A stretch of DNA of 64,000 nucleotides. It comes from Azadirachta indica. Its lineage: Eukaryota; Streptophyta; Magnoliopsida; Sapindales; Meliaceae. The DNA is taken from contig CM040451.1 in NCBI GenBank assembly GCA_022749755.1, positions 3,672,871 to 3,736,870 on the forward strand, in the 5' to 3' direction. The notes under the pieces are model-generated. The model saw only the letters and a list, made by a program, of their open reading frames with translations. It made no database searches and was not told the origin of the DNA. Made by a program: the position numbers and the translations under genes. Below are positions 24,001 to 42,034 of this stretch, piece after piece (position 1 is the stretch's first letter; each line of letters begins with the position of its first letter).

Positions 24001-26250
24001 TCATGGAAATTGAAAAGGAAAATAAAATAAATCATTGCAACAATCTTATGCTAGACAGATCCATTGATAGTGCCCTGCTTTCTGCATGGTTTATCTCCAT
24101 AGATCTTGCTGATTGTGATTCATTTACTTCCTTATTATTGATAAGTACACATATACAATTAGCTTGTACAAGAGAATTCTCTGAAAATATATATCCTTAA
24201 AAATGTATGCCAATGTATTTTCTTTGGTGTACCATAATTGACTTGAGCATTGAAGGGATTTCATTGGTTGCACCATCGATGCCCACTGACCATTTTCTAG
24301 TGTTCTAAGAGTAAAACCAAGGTGGACAATAACCCCAATAGCATTGTTTGAGATCGATACTGAGTTAGATTTAGCTGACTTTTTACCGCTGATTTGTCTC
24401 CTGCAATGTAGAAATGTGTTTGTTGCTTTGGATTTGCTCCTCGTGGCATCAACCTGGCAATAAGTCATTCGTCAAGTACAAGTGCTGTCTACATGGCACC
24501 AGTAACGAATTTTTAGCATCAACATTCTTTAATATAGTAAATTACACAACCGGTATTTTTGTAATAAATATTTTTATTAAATATAAGTATTCAAAGTAAA
24601 CTTTATGATGCAAATAGCTCCACTGAATATTTATATTATTAACTACAAATAAATAATTAAATTTATATATAATTATTCAATAATAATAAGCTTCATTCCT
24701 TTCTAACTAGGAAAAGACAATGAAATATTCTTTTCTTCCTACTCAACATATTGCAATAAAATAATCTAAATTATTTCAAAATAGAATCTTAAAAATTTCT
24801 TTTTCTTTCAATGATTGAATAAAAACTTAATTTCTTCAAACATCCCTCAATGAGAATTCAATTTGTAATGATTATTTTATCTTTATCTTGTTCAATTTGA
24901 ATCCTTTTGGAATTACTTGACCCTTTTCTCTAAATCTTTAGACAGCTTGTTATCTACTTGTGTTTATATGACTTGACTACTTCACCTTTTACTCTAAAAC
25001 TTCACATATCTTGTTCTTTAATTTGGATGTGCTATGGCAATCTTATCTACTCAAAATTAAGGAATGAATCCAATGCGAAAGAAAAATGATATTTTTAGTT
25101 GATTGCTAATTTAAGTCTATTTTTCAAAAATCAAACTATGATGTTAATTTGTTTATTTGTTATATATTTTATTTTACTTAACGCTTCTTATAATAGAAGT
25201 TATATAAAGATATTTTAAGAGAAATTAGCACATACTCTGGTGGAGGCTATAGAGTGGTTACTTTACCTTTATCTTGTTCAATCTAAATTCGTTACTTCAC
25301 CCTTTTTCTCTAAATTTTTGTAGGCTTGTTATCTACTTGTTTGTATAACTTGACGACACAAACTATAATACATATGCCCTGAGATTTAGAAAACGTACAG
25401 GAACCTTAATTTTTGAGGAAATGGGTACATACACTTTGTAGTTCCAAGAATCACCGTTGACCTAATGAAAGTCAAACTTTCATTGGCTTGATTAGATATG
25501 ATATTAAATATTTTTGTTCCAGAACTTTAGTGAAATAAAAGTTCAAGATATTAGTAGGGATGGCAATTGGTCATGGATGCCCATCTTTGTTTCTCGTCCC
25601 TATTTGGACCAAGATTCCTTATCCTTGCCTTGTACATAATTGAACCCCTTTCTTTTAGGCTCATTAATTATCTTATGATAGTTTAAACCAAAATTTTTAT
25701 AGTAAATTTAATGGTATTGGACTCAATACAAATTTTATAAAAATATCTAATTTATTGTTCAAATACATATTTAAAGTATCTAACAAAAATAAATTCCTAC
25801 AATTCTGAATTTGTCATTCATGTCAATTAGCTACAATTTTAAATTCTCATCAAAGCCTAAAATATAAGTCAATTGTTCCCATATTTCTAACAAGAATAAC
25901 CATACAAATCAATTTTTCATATGTCAAATAACTAATTGCATAAAGTAATTGACTAAAATAAAAAAATGACAAAATCACCAATTTCATTGATATAGTTTAT
26001 CTAATATATTAAGTTAGAATAAAATATTAAATTTGATTGACATGCGTTCTCTAACCTTTTTCATAAACCTATAAGAATAGAAAAAGTAAGTAATTTGATT
26101 GTTTATTATGAATTATTTTTTAAGAATAAAATAATTAAATATATTAATAAATTACAGCTCTGATTCTTAATGCAATTGACAAAAAAAAAATTAGAGAAAA
26201 TATATGAATCGAACTTAGAGTTTTAAGTTTCTTATCAGAATTTTATGGAT
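24000..26250. other. Intergenic with internal repeats
   Basis: A minus-strand open frame at 24124-24468 has no recognisable domain. 24710-24985 and 25255-25355 repeat each other and 17890-18240. The remainder is AT-rich with no features. Confidence 0.4.
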
Positions 26251-26255
26251 TTTCT

Positions 26256-26655
26256 TATCACCAACTCCTTTCTCGTGCGAGCATAGATGAACATTACATC
26301 TCTCTTCAAAGAATAGGAAGCAAGTGATCTACATCAACAGCCAAGCTTGAGTGTTTTCCTTTATGTAGCACAAATGTTTAGTTCTTTGTCTCGTATTGAT
26401 TTCTTTATGAAAAACTAGAAAACTTCTGCAAGGACATGTATTTGAATTAATTCTACTTAGTTTTATTCTATTTTTCTCTTCTAATACCAACATTCTTATT
26501 ATAATATCAGTAACGATGCTCTAACATTAGATATATAATTCATAAACAACAAAATCAAACACCACCGAATCAGCACCAACGGTCATTTGAGATTTTTCAA
26601 TCTCGTCTAAAGCAAATTGGACTCATTCTACCAAAAATACAACCAACTCCCATGC
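26256..26655 (+). pseudogene. PGG-gene 3'-end relic plus 3'-flanking block, copy 3
   Basis: 26260-26381 matches the C-terminal tail of the PGG exon ('ccaactcctttctcg' to 'gcttgagtgttttcc', stop near 26381). 26390-26655 matches the conserved 3' block after the other copies. Immediately downstream the DNA switches to the end of an ankyrin exon of another relic, a second fusion point. Confidence 0.7.
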
Positions 26656-26665
26656 AAATATGTAG

Positions 26666-29000
26666 ATGTTTCAGTCTTGGTTAGTCCCCGAAGTTCTCTA
26701 AAAATCTGCATGCTTAGTCAATTCTTTTTAATTCTTTTTTTTTTTGCTTGGATTTTACAATTTAAATTTTCAGGTGGCAAAGACATAGCAAATAAGAAGC
26801 TGGCACACGCACTTGAATTAGTCGAATGCATTTGGAGAAGAGTTATATTGTTGAGCGACAGGGAAATTATACCACTAATTTCAGAGCCTGAGAATCTAAT
26901 AGTTGATGTCATAGAAAGAGGAAACATAGAGTTTCTATGTATAATTATTCGTGAATATCCTGATATAATATTTTAATATTTTAGTAAAAGGGAATCCTAT
27001 AACATATTTCATATAGCTGTTATAAATCGTCAAGAGCATATCTTCAAGTTCATAGATGAGTTATTCTATGTGAGCATCAGCCAAGAAGACAAAGGAGGGA
27101 ACAATATTTTGCGTTTGGCTGGAATGTTGGCACCATCCAATCGGCTCAATATTGCAGCAGGAGCAGCTCTACAAATGCAAAAAGAGTTATTATGGTTTAA
27201 GGTGAGATGTTTAATTGCTCCACTCTTTCTACGTATAAAAATACCTTTTTATTAACAATAATACAATTTCAAGTTATTAATATTATTTTCATATTAAATA
27301 ACACTAATTAAAGATACAAATTAATCATACAAATGTACATTGCAAAATACATGGCTGAATATCTTTTTGCATGTCCTCTTTCATGTATATAAAATTAAAT
27401 AATTAAGTATTTTTTAACTTAATGTCAATTTTAAAATACGTTTTGCTTTATAGAGAAAATAAATTTTTAAATTTGTTATTGAATATAAAAAATCTAAATA
27501 ATTTAAGTAAATCTCTTCCATAAATAACCTTATCTAATTAATTTATTTACATAATTATCCATACCAAACTTACAACTTCGTCCTCTTTTTAAAAATGTAG
27601 CTATTTTTTGGGTTTTTTGGTCTACACTCTGTCTTTCACATTCATTTATCAAAGTTGTTAATCAATATATTGTCAATAAAATTTTTGTGAAAAATTTTTT
27701 ATTTTAATATAAACTTATATTACCAATATTTTCTTAGAAATTAAAAAGTAGATATCTTTACTTTTCTTATAACATCATAAACTATAACAAATTGACATTA
27801 ATAAAGTTTTTGTGTATTTATATGTACGATATATTCAAGAATATTTTACTTTTAAGATGGTTTATTATTTATGTAACATTTAAAATTTGTAACGGTATAA
27901 ACATAAATTTTTATTCTTATAGTTGAAACAATAACTTTTAGATAAGAAAACAAACATATAACATCTAAATTTAAATATTTGTTTGTATATTCAGATTTAC
28001 CTTAATTTTTCTTTTTTTTTAATTTTATTTCTAGAGTCTTGGGATCATAAAGTATATAACAATGCAGTAATTTGTATGTGTAGTACAATCATCCAATATT
28101 ATCATGTCAAAATTTAATCATATTCTAGACTTTTCGGACTCTTGAGGTGGTATTTATTTTAATTATGTACAAATCAAAGAGTATGTGAATATGCATGTTA
28201 TAGAGTTAGATCAGATTGAAGTATTTGATCGCTCCACCTCAGACTTGACTCTGAATAATTTGCAGTTTCCTTAACGACTAGATGTTTCAAACTGTTAATT
28301 TCAGGAAGTGGAAAAGGTTGCTCACCCAATGCATGCTAATGAAAAAAACAAAAAGAGGTTGACTCCTAGAGCCTTATTTACGGAGCAGCACGAAGACTTA
28401 AGGGAAAAGGGGGAGAAATGGATGAAAGATACTGCAACATCTTGCATGTTGGTGGCAACACTTATTGCCACCGTGGTTTTCGCAGCAACTTTCACGGTAC
28501 CAGGTGGTCTCAAAGAAGACACGGGATTTCCTTTGTATATTGATAAAGTTTCTTTGAAGATATTTTTCATTTCAAATGCGATATCGCTGGTATCCTCCTC
28601 TACCTCTATAGTAAACTTCTTATCCATTCTCACTTCGCCCTATGCAGAAGAAGATTTCCTTTGGTCGTTGCCAAGAAAGCTGCGTATTGGACTGGTAACA
28701 CTTTTCATATCAATTGCAGCAATGATGGTAGTGTTTTGTGCAACATTCTTCATTTTCTTCGACGACACAAGGTTGTGGATAGCTATTCTTGTTACCGCAT
28801 TTGCTTCAACACCAGTCATCATGTTTATTTTGCAACATTTCAGACTCTTTTCCGCTGTTCTGTATTCGAGCTCTGTCTTCCCGCCAAGTAAAATTCGTCT
28901 TTTTCCCAGAAAGAGGAAAACAAGTGATCAACAACGTCAAATGGCCAAGATATGCAATGCACATTTAAGAATTCCATGCACATGTAGCACAAATGTTTGA
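26666..29000 (+). pseudogene. Partial ankyrin/PGG gene with an intact PGG exon
   Basis: Exon parts: the tail of an ankyrin exon (26666-26682, donor GT), an ankyrin exon at 26774-27199 (acceptor 'caatttaaattttcag', donor AAG|GTGAGA) and the last exon at 28305-29000 (acceptor TTTCAG, stop TGA). The last exon is open throughout, with PGG motif (FTVPGG) and four membrane segments, about 230 codons. The ankyrin exon has a stop at 26974-26976 and frame shifts nearby, and all exons upstream of the first ankyrin set are missing. A gene finder may report the last exon as a short membrane protein; I consider it a pseudogene relic. Confidence 0.75.
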
Positions 29001-29383
29001 ACGGTTTTCTCTTCCATTCATTTCTTCATAAGTACTATTTGTGAGACCCATGTAACTCTTTTATCTTTATAATTCTCATGTTTGTTGGATATATGACTAA
29101 CTTCTCAAGAATGATTTCCATATTTCAAATGTTAGAGGTGTTTCTACTCAATTACTTCATAACGCTTAAGTAATTATATCCTGTATTCTTAGTAGTTGGC
29201 TAGTAATTTTCCATAATTGTCCAAATATTTGTTCATTTCAGGTGATAAAGTTACTATCCGTTGTAGATAGGTTGGGAGCATTAACAATTTTCAAGTCTAA
29301 GTTATTGTCATTACCCTATCTAAACTCTCTGCTACTCCTGAGGTCTTAGAAATAACTGAAGGCTAAAACTTCTCGTCTTGCAG

Positions 29384-29513
29384 GATTTTATAAAAGCAAT
29401 CTACCATCAAAAGTTCGGAAGATTAATAAACCATGGGCAATGTGATCCATATAACAGTAGTCGTCAAGCTGCAGCATTGGATTTGATCACTTTCCTTGAT
29501 GAAATAACCATCA
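29384..29513 (+). other. Orphan exon-like segment
   Basis: Flanked by a good acceptor (TCTTGCAG) and donor (ATAG|GTGAGT) with an open frame between, containing HGQCDPYNSSRQAAALDLI and FLDEITIIG. Codon content looks real. The stretch before it (29242-29345, 'gataaagttactatcc...') could be another exon. I do not recognise the protein; neighbours on both sides are unrelated gene relics, so this is probably a fragment carried in by rearrangement. Confidence 0.35.
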
Positions 29514-30044
29514 TAGGTGAGTGCATGCACAGTTTTTTCACACTCGTCAAACGGGTTACTGCCAGAATTTGAGGATCTTCTGCAGCAGTTCGTCTTGATC
29601 TGTTTACGATGGCCACTATGAGATTTAGTTAATTTATACTATTAACAACATTATTTTTAAGTGATTATAATTGATATAAACTAGTTTTATAATCTAAAAT
29701 AATTTAAAGTTAATAATTATTTAAAAATTATTATCATTAATAATATCTAACAAAAACTTATCTTTAACAATTATTTAAAAATAATTTTATTATTTCAGGC
29801 TCGAACATGTAAATCTTTAAGGCAACCAACCTCAAAATATGCAATCTCCAGCAATAAATGAATAAGGAATTTTTTATCGTTTCCACATCATGATTTCTCC
29901 GAGGACTAAGAGCTTCTCTCATCGCTTGAGCTTTTGGGGAAGCCTCCCAAGCCCACTGCTCTGACTCTAGGACAGTTGCTTCATCATCTCCTAGGTAAAA
30001 ATGCAGAACTGGTACTCTCCATTATTTAAAAATAAGAAAACAAC

Positions 30045-30950
30045 AGAACAGAAATTTCCAACATGCTTTGTCTAAGAAGTACTCTCCATATAGGAGAAGC
30101 CACAAAAGATTAAGTGGCTTAAAATCAAGTAAACCCAAGAAAGTAACTAGAATACAAAGCGGACCAAAGGAATGACACTTGTGAGAATAAAAAAGAGAGT
30201 ATCTGAAGTTCGATAAGGCCGTCTTCTTGGTTAAGAATTTGAAGTGAAAATGTTCCCTGGATATCAAAGTTGTTCATTTCACATCTCGTTTCAGCCTCAT
30301 TTCAAAGTTTCTCCTCAAAAGTCAGTGATGGGATCAGTTGGTGGGGCAGCTAGTGTGTCGTAAGTATCATATCTCTGAAAGCTCACATCAACCCAATTGC
30401 CAGAGAATTTTGTGCTGAAACTAACCGTAAACTTCTGCTTATCGACTTCAATATTAACTACATGGAGCATAATCAAATGCAATATTTATATTTAAATACG
30501 AATAAATTTCATAAACGTCAAGCAATTTCATTACGAAGTGCTAATAGTTAGAATCTTGAATTTCAAAGAAGCAACTACTACCAACAGAACGAGTGAAGAA
30601 CGTGAAAATTGACACTAAAAATCAAATACAATCCAGCGAAATGACCAAACGACCAAGCGTAGTAACGAGATAGGATCCATTCCAGCGGCTACGCCCAACC
30701 TATAGGACATGATCTAAATGATCCAAACAACAGAAAGCAAAATTCAACGGTGCGTTTGGATAGTGAGAAAATGCAGGAAAATATAAGAAAATTAAAACTC
30801 TCGGATCTCATATCTAATAGCAAAACCAAACAGAGAGAGTGAACAATGAGAATAAAAAAATTTGAAAGACTTCCGTGAGAGAGATTTACGAATTGACAGC
30901 AAAGAGTACGGCGGCGGGAAATTGAGGAAAAGGACTCTCCTCTATAGAAT
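30045..30950 (-). pseudogene. Truncated delta-COP pseudogene, middle and 5' part
   Basis: 30050-30350 matches 38355-38655 (exon 7 of the intact gene and its downstream intron); 30400-30950 matches about 40800-41360 (the 5' leader exons and introns). Exons 3-6, lying between those blocks in the intact gene, are deleted. The base triplet corresponding to the start codon reads ATT instead of ATG and its donor is changed (near 30560-30575). With the 3' relic at 20.69-21.66 kb it makes up one broken gene copy. Confidence 0.85.
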
Positions 30951-31059
30951 CAGAAAGAATAGTGGATTTTATCAGACTGAATTAGGGAAGAAAAAATTAA
31001 CCATAAACCATTCAATCAAACATAATTTTATATTAATCAACCAATAAACTGAAATGGGC

Positions 31060-32201
31060 ACCTATAAATCAAAAAAAGAACTGAATGTTAAACCTAAGAA
31101 GGAAATTTCCGTTGATATAACTATATCAGCAGTTTTTTTTTTTTTTTTTTTTTTTTTTTTCACAAAATTTTACATCAATTACCGTTAAATATAAATACAT
31201 TTAAGGGTTGAGATTACATTTAATATATATATGAATTATAAATGTATTAATTATATATTAATTATATAGTCAAATACAATTTCAACTATTAGATATATCA
31301 ATGATATATAAGTAATGTAAGATTTTGTGTAAAAAAACATACTGTTGATCTTATCTCACATATATATATATGGATTAAGATTAATATCTCACCTTTTTAT
31401 ATAATTTTTTACATACCTTTAGATTTACATACATTTAATAGTTAAAATTATATCTAACCATATAATTAGTATATAATTAATACATTTATAATTAATGCAC
31501 ATATTAAATATAATCTCAATTGTTAAACATATCCAACGGCCTATAATTAATATAAAAAATTGTGTAAAAAACAGATCATTAATCCTGCACCTATATATTG
31601 TCATTTTGAGTATCTCAAAATCATGCCCTTTTCTCAACAGACTTTGACTTTCTTTTCTCACTTAACGCCTTATATTACAATTTCAAATGCACCTGCTTCC
31701 CCTTCTCTCTAGTTCATCGTTCTTCACTCTTTCAAGAATTAAGAGCATTGCAACTTCTTTTTTCTCCTCACAATATCCTACCCTTACTCTTCCTTCATTC
31801 AAGAATTAACAGAATTTCAGCTTCTTTTGATCAGTTCTTTGATCTGTAACTGTAATTCTTACGCCACACCACCTTTGTTTTTATTTCCCATATCAAAAAT
31901 CTCCTTATCCACATCAAGAATCTAATTCAGAATCTGTTTCTCGAAGATTTTTTAGTTGTTTTCTTCTTTTTATAGTAATAGATCACCCTACTCAATTTAA
32001 TGAAATGCAAATAATGTTTGTTCACAATTTGTGCCAACGACTATATATATGAACTAGATCAATTATTACATAAGAAAAAATGTTACCGACAAAAATTAAC
32101 AAAAAGTGGTATATAACTTTTTTTTAGAATAATTTTCTAAATTTCAAAAAAAAATCAAAGAAAAAATTGTTGATTTTCAACAAAGCATTTCATCTAATAT
32201 C
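31060..32201. repeat. Segmental duplication, block L, copy 2
   Basis: Direct repeat of 18400-19374, about 12.7 kb downstream. It carries a T28 run at about 31133-31160 and two copies of the short MITE family (31121-31352 and 31377-31583). It continues, as in copy 1, into a hAT MITE. Confidence 0.8.
31377..31583. mobile_element. Short TIR MITE, third family member
   Basis: The left end 'aagattaatatctcaccttt' is complementary to the right end 'gtaaaaaacagatcattaat'. Same family as 18515-18730; a related copy starts right beside it at about 31121. Confidence 0.55.
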
Positions 32202-32703
32202 AAAGAATGGGCAAAATCGAGTTCATATTAATTTTTATTAAAATCGAACTGAACCAAACCTAAAATATATGAATCATAAAATCGAGCTGAATTAGTTTGG
32301 TTCGATTCGGTTTGGTTCAGTGCAATTTAGATCTAAATTCAGTTCTTGGGTTGCACTTTGATTCTACTTTGGTTCCAAATTTCAGTTTTAAATTTCAAAT
32401 TTTTAAATATTTTTATACAAGTCTCTCAACTATATAGTAATTACAAAAAATAAATTTTTTTAAATATTATAATATTTTTTCTTATTTTTATATAAATTTA
32501 TGTTTATAATTAAAAAATTGTTATTTATTTATATTTATCTAAATATTAAGGTATTATATAAAATTTTATAATTGATTTTAATTTAGGGTTCGATTAAAAA
32601 TCAAATCCAACCGAACTTATTAGATTAGAACCAAGTCAATACTATACTTCAATTCAGTTCAATTTTTTAAAATTTGAACCGAAAACCCTTTTGCCTACCC
32701 CTA
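32202..32703. mobile_element. hAT-type MITE 'B' (mixed flanks)
   Basis: A 502-bp relative of MITE A. Left flank CTAATATC (32194-32201) is the target duplication of element A, but the right flank is CACTTAGC (32704-32711), like that of element C. Ends as ...TTTTGCCTACCCCTA. Confidence 0.8.
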
Positions 32704-33825
32704 CACTTAGCAATTAAAGTCAGCCAAAATTATCAACAGTTATTAGTTATATATAATAAATATAAATTACAAACTTTTGTGCACATTATATGATCCTTTT
32801 GTCATTTTGATTGCTACCACATATAGCAACCTACTCAATAAAAATACAGTTTTCTCGTTAACTTCTATTATTTTGCGTTCTCACCCTAAAACTACTATAA
32901 CTTCATTCCACTTTTGTTAGAAAGACTATCTCAATTCTAGAAAAAGTTGCTTGGTATTTTGGTACAAAGTTGTCTTCAAATTTACCTAAAATATGTAGGA
33001 TTGCACAAAATCAAGTTCGTTATAACTTTTGTAAAAATCAAATAAGACTAAAATATAATTCGATTTCTAAGACTTGGGCCGAACATAACTATATTGTATA
33101 ACTGAATCGAATCAAATTAAACAGTTAGATTCGATTCGGTTGTGCCTTTTTTCCTAGGCCTAGGAATACCACCCAACCTCCTAGATTTTGATGTACAAAA
33201 TTGCCGAATTAGCATTCTACCAAGTGCAATTGACACAACTTTCCATATTGCAGTTGATGAGAGCCGGTTGCCACTTGAAAGGATGACAAAGGGAGCTAGC
33301 TTCATGTAGTTGTTACCATGTCACAACATCATACAAAGTTCTCCCTTCTCTAAGACACCTAGTATGAGAAGTTTTATATTATTCTTCTTTATGTTATGAT
33401 TAATATCTATTAATATTTTTGCCATACATAAACTAGAGGGATCATCTTACTATGAGTTGTGCTTAAATTAATTAAAAATCCTTTGTCATTTGGATAATAT
33501 TTTATCGTTTATTTTAGAAGTATTCTTAAAGATGCCTTATTTTGTTGTCTCTCAAGTGTATGATATGATCTATACAATTGGGTACTTAATTTTTGAAACA
33601 TTATTATTTACTGACTAATTTTGATTTGAAATGTAAAATGCTCAAAAGTTATTTTAAGAGGTAGAGTTAAGGTGCATATAGATAAATAGTATCTAATAGT
33701 CCTGTAAAAATTATATTCAGAAACTCCTTCTAAAATACTAAAACTCTCATCATTTACTAGGATTATTTTAATTTGTAATATAGAGTATCTAACCTCCTAT
33801 ATGAATTCACTTTAATTTGTCAATG
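32704..33825. other. Spacer between MITEs B and C
   Basis: The first 120 bp ('cacttagcaattaaagtcag') repeat as 34301-34400 after element C. Otherwise no gene; a 62-codon minus-strand frame at 33117-33305 has no recognisable content. Confidence 0.45.
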
Positions 33826-33833
33826 GACATAGC

Positions 33834-34300
33834 TAGGCCTGAGCAAAAATCCTGAATCCAACTTGAACCAAATTAAATCAAATAGAACACCTTGAATCGG
33901 TTCGGTTCTAAAATGAATTCAGTTTCTAAACCAATTAGTTTAGCTCAAGTTCAATTTTTAACTAAACTAAAATCAAAAATTGATTAGGATTGAATATAAA
34001 ATTTCATCTAAAATCTTAATTTTATGTAAATTACAATAAATATAAATTTATATAAATTCACATAAAAATAAGAGTAATTATTATAAATTTTAAATATTTT
34101 ATTTTATTTTTTAAAATTTTAGAAACTTATACAAATATCTATTAAAGGGAGAACCCAAAATGAAACCGAACTCAGAACTGTATTTAATGGAACCAAACTA
34201 ATTAGTTTTGTTCAATTCGGTTTAAATCCTAAAATCAAACTATACTTCGATTCGGTTTAATTTTTGAAAAACTAAACCGAATTCCTTTTTGTCAACCCTA
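33834..34300. mobile_element. hAT-type MITE 'C' with near-perfect target duplication
   Basis: A 467-bp element, starting TAGGCCTGAGCAAAAA and ending TTTTTGTCAACCCTA. Flanked by GACATAGC (33826-33833) and GACTTAGC (34301-34308), an 8-bp duplication with one change. Confidence 0.8.
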
Positions 34301-34629
34301 GACTTAGCAATTAAATTCAGTGAAAATTATCCATAGTTATATATTAATACATATAAATTACAAATTTTTGGATACATTATACAATTTATATTTAACAAAA
34401 TGCTAAAAATATCATTATTTATTAGAATTATTGTATCTTATAATCATAAATTAATTTTGATAACCATAGAACAAGTCTAATTTAATCTTACATATTATGT
34501 TAATCAGAATGTTATTTTTTGTGAATATATATTTATACATGTTCAAATCATAATTGCCAAAAAAAAGTTTAAACCGAACCAAATCCATGAAATCCATGTG
34601 AGAAAAAAAAAAAAAAAAAAGTGTTAGTT

Positions 34630-35410
34630 ACAAAGTGTGAGTCGAAGCTTGCACTCAATGAAACTGCAAAGGTGTAAGCTAAACCGACTCAGTTTTTAAC
34701 GCGTTGTATATATAATCGTTAAACTTAATTATTTTCTATAAATTTTTTTTAACAATCGTTATCTTTCACTGCTAATATATTGAAATAAATAAAATTAATA
34801 CTTTAATTATAGTTATAAATTCATATTTAATTAATAATTTAATTAAATTCATATTTAATTATTAAAAATTATTAATTTAATTTTTTATTAAAAATTGTTA
34901 GTTTAATCTCATACAAAATTATTTTTAATTTAATATTACAAAAAAAAATTCCCTATAATTTTCATAAATCAATTTAATTTACAAATTCTTATTTAAGTTT
35001 TTAATATTAATAAATAATTATTAGTCTCATTTTTTTCAATTTTTTTTATTACAAATTATTAGTTTAATTTTATACATAATTATCATTTGTATAATATTAC
35101 AAAATAATTTTTATAAATTCATAAGAGTTTACAAATTTATATAAAATTTTTAATCTTACAATTAATTTATTAGTTGAGTTTTTCTTCAATTTATTCACTC
35201 AAAATTATTAGTTTAATTTAAATGATTTATCTTTATATGTTAATAATTTTTTTTTAAAATTATAAAAAATAATTATTAGTGTAATATTTATGACAATATT
35301 AGTTTAAAAGTATATAAATACTATTTACAACAACTTTGTCAAGTTCTGGTTTGGTCTAGTAGCTGAGTCCTTGCAATTTTGTTTGAGTGCAAGTTTAACT
35401 CACACTTTAT
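34630..35410. mobile_element. TIR element (about 780 bp, AT-rich interior)
   Basis: The left arm 34630-34671 (ACAAAGTGTGAGTCGAAGCT, then TGCACTCAATGAAACTGC) is the reverse complement, with a few changes, of the right arm 35369-35410 (GCAATTTTGTTTGAGTGC, then TAACTCACACTTTAT). No open frame inside, so non-autonomous. A poly-A tract adjoins the left arm. Target duplications not resolved. Confidence 0.65.
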
Positions 35411-35419
35411 GAGTTTTAC

Positions 35420-36170
35420 CATTTTTTCACCGAACTGACCCGAATCCGAATTCAAATCCAAGTTATAATAGTTAAAATAGTAAATTTACAAAAATTTCAA
35501 GAAAATATTGACAGCAAGAGAAATTGAGTATTTTAACTTACCAGAAGTAAAATTTAGTGGTTTAGAATCGAAGGAGTACTCGTCGTTGTCCCTAAGTAAA
35601 AATAAATTTTCCAAATTACTTGAAGCTCTGATTTTCTTTTGCAGACATGATTAACTTGGTAAGGAGACAACAGCTTGCAGATAATAAAGGGGCATTCTTA
35701 ATGTGAACCGAATTTCCCGTAATCAGATCTTATACCATGTGATGCATTTTTAACACACTATTTTTATAATATGTTTTATTGAATCGTTAAATTAAATAAT
35801 GTAATGAGAAATCAACAAATATAAAACAAAACCCTATTGCAAACCCACATATCACTATCCCAGTGCTTCTATTACAATAACAAGGATATATACCAGCCAT
35901 GAAGCTAGTAAGAATGCAAAAGATTGATTGCAGCAAATACATTATATGATCCGGAAATATCAAAATGTGCGAAAAATCATTACACGTGACAAAAAGCCAT
36001 ATAAAACCTGGTCAATGATTTCAAAGGGCCAATATCAAAATCTCAGAACTTCATGAAAAGGGTGAAGGGTAAAAGGAAATGGCTAATTGTCGAAGAACTT
36101 TCATCCATAAAATGCATCTCTAAGAATGTCAACTGAAAACTTATAACCCCAGAACATGTTATTTGACCTT
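35420..36170. other. Downstream flank and 3'-UTR of delta-COP
   Basis: The part near 36000-36173 is the likely 3'-UTR (minus strand). No other gene is visible. Confidence 0.45.
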
Positions 36171-36173
36171 CGG

Positions 36174-41500
<5,327 letters not shown>

Positions 41501-41509
41501 AGGCACTAC

Positions 41510-42030
41510 TTTTATTTGGGCTTTTAATGAGCCCAATGTTATTGGGGTCGAGGCCCAAATATTTTTGAATTCCTTGCCTTTTCTGTTAATTGAATCATAA
41601 ATAGACTTAGAATTCATTTGGTACAACTTTTTCAATAAAACTTTTTAAAGTAAAATTTTTACCTCTAAAATTTTTATGAATAAATTTTTAATAAAAATTT
41701 ATTAATCATTTGATTGTCATAAATAATTTTTGAAAAAAATTTGAATAATTACTTTAATAGATAGATTTTTAATATTTTATTTTAAACAAATTACGTAAAA
41801 TTTTTAAAATAAAATAAGGATATTTTAAATAATTTTATCTTTTAAAAAAATTGAGAAAACTCTACTGTCAAAAGTTCAAATTTTGAATTTTTTCTAATAG
41901 AAGGAAAACAGTTTTTTTAATTTTCAAAAACTGTTTTTCATTGTCAACCAAACGATATTAAAAAATTTGAAAAAAGTTTTTATTATTAAAAAAACCCTTT
42001 TGGCCAGTGAAAAAACCAAAACAAAGGGGC
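41510..42030. repeat. Probable AT-rich MITE upstream of delta-COP
   Basis: The left part 'catttggtacaactttttca' and the right part 'ttgtcaaccaaacgat' form weak inverted ends around a stem-forming AT-rich interior. No coding content. The promoter of delta-COP should lie in its proximal part. Confidence 0.35.
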
Positions 42031-42034
42031 ACTT

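Noticed and set aside
24124..24468. 114-codon minus-strand frame
   Set aside because: No recognisable motif and no supporting duplicate or splice signals; probably chance or decayed transposon.
28322..28891. Open frames antisense or frame-shifted within the PGG exon at 28.3-29.0 kb
   Set aside because: Shadows of the PGG exon, which has the recognisable domain.
33117..33305. 62-codon minus-strand frame near 33.2 kb
   Set aside because: Lies in spacer DNA with no homologue in the window; composition not coding-like.
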